A stretch of DNA of 64,000 nucleotides from assembly GCA_025800385.1 (NCBI GenBank), contig JAOXRS010000212.1, forward strand, positions 1 through 64,000, in the 5' to 3' direction. The translations under genes and the position numbers were made by a program. Below, piece by piece: positions 57,267-64,000 of the stretch. The DNA is from Candidatus Albibeggiatoa sp. nov. NOAA (lineage in GTDB: Bacteria; Pseudomonadota; Gammaproteobacteria; Beggiatoales; Beggiatoaceae). Within the stretch, counting starts at the first letter, position 1, and each line of letters begins with the position of its first letter. A model generated the notes under the pieces. It made no database searches, was not told the origin of the DNA, and was given only the letters and a program-made list of their open reading frames with translations.

Positions 57267-58060
57267 TTTTGCTTAATGCGCTATTAGCCATTTCTTCTAT
57301 CTTTACTCAATAAGTATTTTTAGAACGCTTAAAGTATTAAATGTTTAAATGGATAATCCATCATTATTCTTAATAGTAGCAATAGCAAGGACTAAAAATA
57401 GTTGAGTATGGATAGTCTTAGTTATACATAAAAAAACAATATAAGAAACTGAATTTATTATAGTAAATAAAAATAACATTGCTTGAAAATTTTGCACAAG
57501 GCAGCCTATAGTAATTAGTCCTCACTTTCGTTGTTAACGAATATATAAAAAGTACTAATACAAGCATTTTTTATTCAGATTTTGACTTGATTTTTCCTAT
57601 TTATAGGTTAGAAATATAAGTTATATTAATTTAATTAAATAGTGTTTTTTGCTTGGATAAAGCGACATTTTTTTGTCTTTGAATATCAATTTTTATAGTA
57701 ATGGTGACTTAAACCAAGGAGTTTAGTATATGACTATATAGTAATTTACACTTTACTATGGAACAATAAGAGGCTAAGCTATAACTATTTCTCAACTAAG
57801 GGTTTACATTCACTCAATAATTTTATTTTGAATGAGCAAATAATGAGATAGTAATAATTGTTATAATTCTAAATTATAAAAAAAATTCTGAACCAAACCA
57901 AGTAGTGTAGTCACTGAAAAATAATTTTTAAATATTACAAATAGTTGAGATATGATAGCTACACTAAAAATCTAATAAAAGAAAATAGCCAATGCAACAG
58001 AGATCATACTGTTTATATTTTAGCTATCTTTCTAAAAAATATAAATTTTTGAATTTTTAG
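57267..58060. other. Long AT-rich intergenic region
   Basis: Nearly 800 bases with no gene I can support. It contains a short inverted repeat, TTCGTT-GTT-AACGAA (57527-57541), and an AAGGAG (57716-57721) eight bases before ATG ACT ATA TAG (57730-57741), a three-codon frame that might be the remnant of a lost gene. The arsR-type promoter must lie in the last 150 bases. A small RNA cannot be excluded. Confidence 0.55.
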
Positions 58061-58402
58061 ATGGGAATTCCTATGGCCAATACAACCAGTCAGTCTTTTG
58101 CATTAATGACGCATGATGAAGATATTGAGCGTGCTTCTCGTTCGATGCGTGCGATGTCTCACCCTTTACGCCTAAAAATTCTCTGTACTTTAGGTGAAGA
58201 TGAATATAGCGTGCAAGATATTGTTGAAAAAGTAGGTACTTCTCAAAGCAATATTTCTCAACACCTTGCGATTTTGCGTGATAAAGGCATTTTAGCTTCT
58301 CGCAAAGATGCCAACCGTGTTTATTACCGCGTGAGTGATGCGCGTACCTTACGTCTGATTGGTATGATGCGTGAAGTATTTTGTTCATCATTTTGTGGAT
58401 AA
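58061..58402 (+). CDS. ArsR-family regulator of the persulfide-sensing (BigR/SqrR/YgaV) type
   Basis: A 113-residue winged-helix repressor of the ArsR/SmtB family. HTH at SQSNISQHLAILRDKG (about 61-76), and the wing at ANRVYYRVSD. Cys42 (ILCTLGEDEYSV) and Cys108 (VFCSSFCG) are 66 residues apart, as are the two cysteines in BigR and SqrR that bridge through sulfur atoms on exposure to persulfide. The arsenic/zinc metal motif (ELCVCDL type) is absent. The first ATG is at 58061; another at 58073 has GGGA six bases ahead. It likely controls the DUF2892 gene 29 bases downstream. Sulfide response is inferred. Confidence 0.88.
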   Translation: MGIPMANTTSQSFALMTHDEDIERASRSMRAMSHPLRLKILCTLGEDEYSVQDIVEKVGTSQSNISQHLAILRDKGILASRKDANRVYYRVSDARTLRLIGMMREVFCSSFCG

Positions 58403-58431
58403 GTTTTTCAAAATAATTTTAGGAGTTTGAT

Positions 58432-58641
58432 ATGACTGTTGAGCGCATTGTGTTCATCGTTGCAGGTTTTATGGTGTTACTATCTGTCGCTTTAACCCAC
58501 TTTGTTCATCCTTATTTTGTTGGACTTACACTGTTCGTTGGTCTGAACTTATTTCAATCAGGTATTACTAAATGGTGTCCTTTAGTCATTATCTTGAAAA
58601 AATTGGGTGTCCAGTCTGAATGCCAACAAGCAACAACCTAA
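58432..58641 (+). CDS. DUF2892 inner membrane protein
   Basis: A 69-residue protein with two transmembrane helices (about 5-23 and 29-46), LFQSGITKWCPLVIIL in between and at the end. DUF2892 is the membrane part of YgaP, a rhodanese, and stand-alone copies lie next to sulfur-metabolism genes. GGAG precedes the ATG at about eight bases. It shares the transcript with the ArsR-type regulator and ends in a terminator, so a role in sulfane sulfur handling is likely. Confidence 0.9.
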   Translation: MTVERIVFIVAGFMVLLSVALTHFVHPYFVGLTLFVGLNLFQSGITKWCPLVIILKKLGVQSECQQATT

Positions 58642-58712
58642 TCATAGGATTTCGCTTGTTGAGTGATAAAACAGGTTTGTTCTGAAGATAAAAATGATAA
58701 TTGATACTTTTT

Positions 58713-58747
58713 AAGCTCTTGATGGTTCGCTCTATTAAGGGCTTTTT
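58713..58747 (+). terminator. Terminator of the arsR-DUF2892 transcript
   Basis: AAGCTCTT (58713-58720) pairs with AAGGGCTT (58737-58744) allowing one G-U, followed by a T-run. Confidence 0.75.
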
Positions 58748-58823
58748 TGTGCAAAGTTTAAACTGAATATATGAAGCAGGATGATGTAAAAACGTTGAAA
58801 TCCTGCAACTTCAGATAAATATT

Positions 58824-60032
58824 CTAAAAATACCACGCCAATTCCACTTGTATGTGATCATCGTCACGCACCGAATAAAATGGATCAGATTGGGCAATAT
58901 CGGAAAATAAGCGGGCTTCTACGGTTAATTTCCATGATTCTCCTAAACGGCGGCTGGCTTCTAAACTAAACAAACGTCCGTTGTGATCGAGGTCTTGGAT
59001 TACACCCATTAATAATTCACTAGATTGGGCATCGTTCAAAGTTAAACGCAACCCTGCAAATAAATCATTTTGAAATGCGGTTAACGCTTCATCATCTCTG
59101 TCATCATATAAATATTCACCGATTAGGCCTAAATCCCAGCTACTATCCATAATCCCCACAAAAGTATATTCAAATCCACCTGTTGCCGCGAGAAAGTTTT
59201 GTCTATCGCTGTCGCGGTGAATGGCTTCTAACTTCCATAACCAATCTTCGTAAATCCATTGTACATCCAATCCCGTTTGGCGAATTTGCTCATAATAAGG
59301 AATCAATACAGGTTTACCCGCTGCATTAGTTTTCGGTAGTAGTAAAGGGTCACGTCCTGTACCTTGGAAATAAGATAAACCAACTTCCCAATCGCCTAAC
59401 GTTTGTTGCCAACGCGCAGCCCAATCAATATGTTTTTCTTCACGTGATGATTCGTACTGTGCGGCATCCGTATCGACAGGAAGCGGGGTGCGTAAACGCC
59501 CGTCTACACCTGCAAAAGTACGCTCTCTAAATCCTGTTAAAATGAATAAATCCAGTGTACCCCAGTCGGAATCAATTAAAGCTAAATTGACCATCGGTTG
59601 ACCTAATTTATCTTCACCGTCAGTATTTTCCACCGCATCGGTTTGGTTGATAATATCGACTAAATGCTGTGATTCAGTTACGCCCCAAAACAATTTACGA
59701 ATCCCTAAGCGCAATTCCCACTTTTCTGCTACTTTCATCCACGTTAATTCGCGAATATCAAAATGGGTGCGTTCGCTGTCTTGTTGGTCGATACGGGCAT
59801 AAGGCACGAAAGTAAAACTTTGGCGGTCATTATCCCAACTGGTATAAAATTCGGGTTGCACCGATAAAGAAAATTGATTGTGTTCAAACTGGCGGTCATC
59901 TAATGGAGCTTGATTAAAGCCGCGCCATTCCATTGCAACATAGCCCGAAAACTCAGAAGCTAACCCCATCGTCGCATAACAAAATATCAAAAAGCTGAAT
60001 ATCAATCGTTTCATAAATGATGTAAGGGGCAC
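58824..60032 (-). CDS. Outer membrane beta-barrel protein
   Basis: A 402-residue exported protein with signal peptide (cleavage near GLASEF), many alternating amphipathic strands and a C-terminal Phe in ELAWYF, the outer membrane insertion signature. It resembles porin-like DUF1302-type proteins that accompany RND/LolA-like genes, but the family is a guess. The frame begins at GTG (60032); an ATG at 60014 (MKRLIF) would also give a signal peptide, but has no ribosome site. It lies 19 bases downstream of the LolA-like gene on the same strand. Confidence 0.8.
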   Translation of the reverse strand: MPLTSFMKRLIFSFLIFCYATMGLASEFSGYVAMEWRGFNQAPLDDRQFEHNQFSLSVQPEFYTSWDNDRQSFTFVPYARIDQQDSERTHFDIRELTWMKVAEKWELRLGIRKLFWGVTESQHLVDIINQTDAVENTDGEDKLGQPMVNLALIDSDWGTLDLFILTGFRERTFAGVDGRLRTPLPVDTDAAQYESSREEKHIDWAARWQQTLGDWEVGLSYFQGTGRDPLLLPKTNAAGKPVLIPYYEQIRQTGLDVQWIYEDWLWKLEAIHRDSDRQNFLAATGGFEYTFVGIMDSSWDLGLIGEYLYDDRDDEALTAFQNDLFAGLRLTLNDAQSSELLMGVIQDLDHNGRLFSLEASRRLGESWKLTVEARLFSDIAQSDPFYSVRDDDHIQVELAWYF

Positions 60033-60051
60033 AGTTGTACCCCATTCCTGT

Positions 60052-60837
60052 TTATCGTGCCCGTTTCAGACTGTTCTTATCAAAATCTCGATCAGTCAAA
60101 CCTGTTTTAAACTCATAATCATTCCATTCCAAGGTCGTGCTTTTACCTGTTTGATGGTTGTCCATGTGCATTTTTGCAGGTCGCCAGTATTGATCTAAAT
60201 ATTGCTGATAGCCTTCGTAAACCAAGGTTTTCAATAAACTATTTTTTCGGTCATAGAACTCGATTTTTTGTGGCTGCCAATATTCCTGATCCACCCAAAC
60301 AATCTGACGTTTATAGCCCGAATGTGCATACTCAGGATAACGCTCAACCACAAACATTGCACGACCATCTAAGTCTTCATCACGTAACCATTTGTAAGTA
60401 TAACGTTCTACTTCTTGCGAGGTTAAATCTTCAAACGCAAACTCACTACCCATGAAAGGCCCTGATTTATTTTTGGAGCTAATCCGTTTCACCCGTTTCA
60501 ATGCAGGCAAATACAACCATTGGTCATCAGGCGTGGTTGCATGGGTAAAGCTTAAAAATGCTGTGCCTTTCACATCACGCGGATGATCGAAAATACTCAG
60601 ACTTTTATCACCATCGTCCAAGATTTCTAAACTACGCAAGCGAATTTCACGTTTACTTTCTTGCCCATGGCGATTGCGCAAAATCATCAACATATTAGAT
60701 TTCATATCTTGCCAGCCCATATCTCGCTTATCTGCTTCTTGGGCAATTTCCAATCCGCGTTCTTCAGGGGTTTGAGCAAAAACAGGTGCAGCACTAAGCA
60801 GACTCAGCAGCAGTCCGAACAGATATTGTTTCTTCAT
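60052..60837 (-). CDS. LolA-like periplasmic outer-membrane lipoprotein-sorting protein
   Basis: A 261-residue exported protein (signal peptide 1-21, cleavage after PVFA). The body is a LolA-like half-barrel of the PF17131 sort: DNWLYLPALKRVKR-like segment (here DDQWLYLPALKRVKRIS, about 97-113), FMGSEFAFEDLTSQE and the long FYDRKNSLLKTLVYEGY strands. Such proteins partner RND transporters and likely shuttle lipid or hydrophobic cargo through the periplasm. It overlaps the RND gene by 44 bases, so they are translationally linked. Confidence 0.9.
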   Translation of the reverse strand: MKKQYLFGLLLSLLSAAPVFAQTPEERGLEIAQEADKRDMGWQDMKSNMLMILRNRHGQESKREIRLRSLEILDDGDKSLSIFDHPRDVKGTAFLSFTHATTPDDQWLYLPALKRVKRISSKNKSGPFMGSEFAFEDLTSQEVERYTYKWLRDEDLDGRAMFVVERYPEYAHSGYKRQIVWVDQEYWQPQKIEFYDRKNSLLKTLVYEGYQQYLDQYWRPAKMHMDNHQTGKSTTLEWNDYEFKTGLTDRDFDKNSLKRAR

Positions 60838-63127
60838 CAGATTGTCCTTCTAGTTTCATTAAAAGTGGAGGAAGTAATAAGAAATCAGCTAGTAACGCGA
60901 ATGCAATGACGATAGCGGTTAATAATCCCATATCTGCATTGAGGCTGAAAGAGGAAAGCGACAAAATTAAAAAGCCGACACTGAGCACGACCGATGTAAT
61001 CCACAATGCCATCCCAACATGGGCAAAAGCATAATGTACTGACTCTGCGGGTGTCGCTGCTTTTTCACGACGCGCACGTAAATATTTGCTGAGGAAATGC
61101 ACTGTATCATCGACCACAATCCCCAAAGTCATGCCTGTAACCACAGAAAGTGCTAAGCCCACTTCACCGATAAACAAGCCCCAAATCCCGAAGCCCATTG
61201 CAGCAGGTGCAAGGTTTGGCAACATACTGACCAATCCCATTTTCCATGAACGCAGCGCAAACATCAAAATCACCGAAATCAACACCAAAGCGATGGTCGT
61301 ACCCAACAGCATACTTTTAATATTACGTTCACCAATATGCGCAAACATCAAGGTCGGGCTGCTGCCTGTGGTTTTAATATCTGGGGTATTTTGTTCCATC
61401 CATTGCTCAATGCGTTGTTCCAATGCAAGAATTTGTTTAGTTGAAAGCGTGCGTAATGTGATACCGAGTCGGGTTGCTGATTTATCTACATCAATTTGAT
61501 CGTTTAAATCTAAACCAAATGGTAACGACATTTCATACAATAATAAATATTGAGCGGCTAATTCGCGATTTTCAGGTAAATGATAACTTTCAGGATCATC
61601 ACCGTGCATGTTTTTATTTAAGCGTTTCATGGTGTCGGTCAGACTGTTGACATGAAGTACTTCAGGTTGTTCGCGCAGCCAATTGGTTAATATTTCCGTT
61701 TGTTGTAGAAACTCAGGGCGACTAATTCCATTCGATTCACCTGCATTAAGTGAATAATCAATACGATATAAACCGCCAATATTTTCATCCAAAAAGTCTG
61801 CATGTCGTCTGAACTCAACCCGTTCATCAAAATAATGTACGAAAATATCGTTTAATTCGTTACGTGGGATAAAGCTAATTAATACGATGACAACAAAACT
61901 CATGCTAATCAGCAATATATGACGTTGGCGTACTACAAAATCGCCAAATTTAGCCATTAAATTGCTTTCGCCATCATTTAAACGTTTTGATTTTACTGGT
62001 AATAACAGCATCAAAGCAGGTAAAAAAGTCACGCTTAAGATAAATGAAGTCATGACCCCAAATGCCACAAAATTACCTAAATGGCGGAATGGTGGGGCAT
62101 CGGAAAAGTTCATACTCAAGAAACCAATTGCAGTAGTTAGGCTAGTGAGAAAAATTGGCTGAATATTGACTCTCAAACTTTCAGACATGGCGGCAAACTT
62201 ATCTTTTCCGTGACGCACTTCATGATAAAAACTGACTAAAACGTGTACTGAATTGGCAATGGCAATGGTTAAAATAATCGTAGGGGCAGAAGCTGAAGGC
62301 GGCGAAATTGGGAAACCGACAAACCCACCTAAACCCATCGCGGCTAGAATCGACATGAAAATTACTAACAATGTAGCAAATGTACCACTTAAGCCTTTGA
62401 GTAATAAGGCTAACATGATGAGCATTGCAGCAAAGCTAATCGGTATTAAAGTTTGAAAGTCATTTATAGAAGCTTCTTGAAACGCATTATTCATGACAAC
62501 CAAACCATTGAGATATATATCAATATTTGGATAACGGGCTTCTAGCTGTTGTACCAAATCACGTGCAAAGCCAACCACTTGCGGGGTTTCTTCTGCTTCG
62601 TTAATGCCAGGTAATTGTTCTGTGATACTGATAGACGTGACATGTGCAGATGGAGAAATTAAACGCCCATTTAATAATGGCTCATCTAACGCAATCTGTT
62701 TTAGCTTATCTAACTCTGCTTGCGTAAGCTGTTTGGGGTTCTCAACTAAATCTTGGACAATCAGCTCATCGCCATCCGCATAGGTGTATTGGAAGTTACT
62801 GATCGAGTCGACCCGAATTGAAAAAGGCGTTTGCCATGCTTGCTCCGTTGCCCAAACCACAGCATCTAAAGTGTCGTTAGTAAATACGTTACCGTCTTTA
62901 GGTGCTAAGACAATCAATACATTGTCATTCTTCGTATAGGTATTTTCTAACGCATCAAATGCTTGTAATTGTGGATTTTCTTCGCTGAAAAATACCCGAT
63001 AATTGTTAGTAAATTCTAAATATCGTCCGCCACTTGCTGCTAACATCACCAGCATAGGCATCAATATCAGCAACAGCCATCGCCAGCGCACAACCCACTG
63101 ACTAAATGCCATTTCTATTCTATGCAT
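60794..63127 (-). CDS. RND family transporter (HAE3/MMPL-like)
   Basis: A 777-residue inner membrane protein with about twelve helices in two halves, each with a large periplasmic loop. The N-terminal half begins after helix 1 (about 15-33) and a sterol-sensing-like helix set follows (about 225-375); the second half includes the proton-relay segment VTGMTLGIVVDDTVHFLSKYL (residues of the TM helix near 680). This size and layout match the HAE3 subfamily, which moves hopanoids, lipids or other hydrophobic substrates. The cargo is unknown. It is the first gene of the RND-LolA-like-barrel cluster. Confidence 0.9.
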   Translation of the reverse strand: MHRIEMAFSQWVVRWRWLLLILMPMLVMLAASGGRYLEFTNNYRVFFSEENPQLQAFDALENTYTKNDNVLIVLAPKDGNVFTNDTLDAVVWATEQAWQTPFSIRVDSISNFQYTYADGDELIVQDLVENPKQLTQAELDKLKQIALDEPLLNGRLISPSAHVTSISITEQLPGINEAEETPQVVGFARDLVQQLEARYPNIDIYLNGLVVMNNAFQEASINDFQTLIPISFAAMLIMLALLLKGLSGTFATLLVIFMSILAAMGLGGFVGFPISPPSASAPTIILTIAIANSVHVLVSFYHEVRHGKDKFAAMSESLRVNIQPIFLTSLTTAIGFLSMNFSDAPPFRHLGNFVAFGVMTSFILSVTFLPALMLLLPVKSKRLNDGESNLMAKFGDFVVRQRHILLISMSFVVIVLISFIPRNELNDIFVHYFDERVEFRRHADFLDENIGGLYRIDYSLNAGESNGISRPEFLQQTEILTNWLREQPEVLHVNSLTDTMKRLNKNMHGDDPESYHLPENRELAAQYLLLYEMSLPFGLDLNDQIDVDKSATRLGITLRTLSTKQILALEQRIEQWMEQNTPDIKTTGSSPTLMFAHIGERNIKSMLLGTTIALVLISVILMFALRSWKMGLVSMLPNLAPAAMGFGIWGLFIGEVGLALSVVTGMTLGIVVDDTVHFLSKYLRARREKAATPAESVHYAFAHVGMALWITSVVLSVGFLILSLSSFSLNADMGLLTAIVIAFALLADFLLLPPLLMKLEGQSDEETISVRTAAESA

Positions 63128-63403
63128 TTGTTTAACCTCCTAAATGAAAATTGAATAATGAATTTTATGTAAAATGTTCACAATTTGAGCGAAAAAAAGC
63201 CCTGTTCAATACAAAATAAGCCTAGCCTATTTGTTTTCTATAATCTAGTAATCTAAGTTTACACATAAGCTATAATATTTATATTGCATATAAATCATAA
63301 GCTTATTGTTATTTTTTGATAAATCCAAGTATAAAACAAATTGAATAATTAACTATGAATTTTTTAATAAATATTCACAATATACTCAAAAAATTTTCTA
63401 ACT
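63128..63403. promoter_or_regulatory. Upstream region of the RND cluster
   Basis: 276 AT-rich bases between the TetR stop and the RND start. It likely holds the RND promoter and the TetR operator, but I cannot point to one. Confidence 0.45.
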
Positions 63404-63994
63404 TTACCGTTTATGCAATCCTGTAAGTAGTAGTTTTACTACATTTCGTGCCATATGTTCTAATGTTTCCAAAGGATAAACAGTCATAAAAAGCGGCACA
63501 TTGAATACCGTCATACAAGCATACACAGCTTCGGAAGTTGTTAATACGTCATCAACTTCAAATTCGCCTGTACGATTACCTTCTGATAAAATTTCCGCAA
63601 TTAAAGACTGAATAATTTTTATTTTTTGAAAAATCAACTCTTGACGCTGAGTTGCAATAAATTCAACAATTTCAGTGATTTTTGTATGATTATGCGTTTC
63701 ATCATGTAACTGACGTAACTGCTCAATAAAAAAGTGCTCTAATCGTTCTGACGCGGTGATATTAGGCATTTTTAGTACATCTCGTAAGCATTGTAGATTT
63801 TTATCCATACAACGCTCAGTACAAGCCGCAGCAATATCTTCTTTATTATCAAAATAACGATATAAATTTGCTGTCGACATATTCATATCTTGCGCAATTT
63901 CGCTCATTGCCGTTTTACGATAGCCGTAATGACGAAAGCGTTCTTCAGCACAGTTTAAAATATTGAGTCGGATTTCTTCGGTTTTGTTTAACAT
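63404..63994 (-). CDS. TetR-family transcriptional regulator
   Basis: A 196-residue regulator. The DNA-binding helices are at the N-terminus (MSEIAQDMNMSTANLYRYF, about 29-47), typical of TetR. The C-terminal helical domain would bind a ligand of unknown identity. It stands upstream of and on the same strand as the RND/LolA-like/beta-barrel cluster, so it probably represses it in response to the exported compound. The start ATG is six bases from the window end. Confidence 0.92.
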   Translation of the reverse strand: MLNKTEEIRLNILNCAEERFRHYGYRKTAMSEIAQDMNMSTANLYRYFDNKEDIAAACTERCMDKNLQCLRDVLKMPNITASERLEHFFIEQLRQLHDETHNHTKITEIVEFIATQRQELIFQKIKIIQSLIAEILSEGNRTGEFEVDDVLTTSEAVYACMTVFNVPLFMTVYPLETLEHMARNVVKLLLTGLHKR

Positions 63995-64000
63995 ATTAAA

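Noticed and set aside
58061..58402. Arsenic- or zinc-sensing ArsR
   Set aside because: The usual metal motif ELCVCDL is absent, and cysteine spacing fits BigR/SqrR.

Overview
The window looks like chromosomal DNA of an AT-rich gammaproteobacterium (about 40 % G+C by eye), probably a Thiotrichales/Beggiatoa-like filamentous sulfur bacterium. The taxonomic call is an inference from gene content: a Gram-negative kdsC-lptCAB-rpoN-hpf-ptsN cluster with hprK, an Rnf redox complex, an ArsR-type regulator with the two cysteines of persulfide sensors, very large Ser/Thr kinase-ATPase-histidine kinase fusions, BLUF photoreceptors and a MoxR/vWA/LRR locus. I see no rRNA, tRNA, CRISPR array, transposase or prophage.

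Layout. 1-3.6 kb: a heptamer tandem repeat, a lipoprotein oligopeptide-binding protein, a PD-(D/E)XK-like orphan and glyQ without glyS. 3.8-14.9 kb: two giant minus-strand genes, a 1768-residue sensor kinase and a secreted 1742-residue NHL-propeller protein. 15.3-18.1 kb: rnfD-rnfG-rnfE-rnfH without rnfABC. 18.2-28.8 kb: housekeeping and signalling genes (DUF72, apaH, hybrid histidine kinase, RNB exoribonuclease, fba, pyk). 29.1-31.6 kb: two PH-like membrane proteins and fetAB. 31.7-40.1 kb: kdsC, then an accessory insertion (GT-C-like membrane protein, an unknown gene, a DUF4262 pseudogene), then lptC-lptA-lptB-rpoN-hpf-ptsN-hprK.

40.2-46.9 kb is the most interesting region: a gene with an apparently inactive STAND domain, a MoxR-type AAA+ ATPase, a PIN-domain toxin-antitoxin pair, and a 1372-residue membrane protein joining a CoxE-like N-terminal region, a degenerate vWA-like domain and two LRR cassettes. 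This resembles known NTP-dependent prokaryotic conflict (immunity) systems, but with LRRs as the probable recognition module.

47-58.6 kb: a secreted parallel beta-helix protein, membrane proteins, a GspE-type ATPase, alanine dehydrogenase, thioredoxin reductase, a zinc-ribbon coiled-coil protein, a tandem BLUF pair (one without the photoactive Gln) and an ArsR/DUF2892 pair. 58.8-64 kb: a TetR regulator, an RND (HAE3-like) transporter, a LolA-like periplasmic protein and an outer-membrane beta-barrel, probably one trans-envelope transport module.

The core genes link envelope biogenesis (KDO phosphatase, Lpt bridge, sigma-54, PTS-Ntr), central carbon metabolism (Fba, Pyk, Ald) and redox (Rnf, TrxB). 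Accessory genes sit mainly in the kdsC-lptC gap and after hprK.
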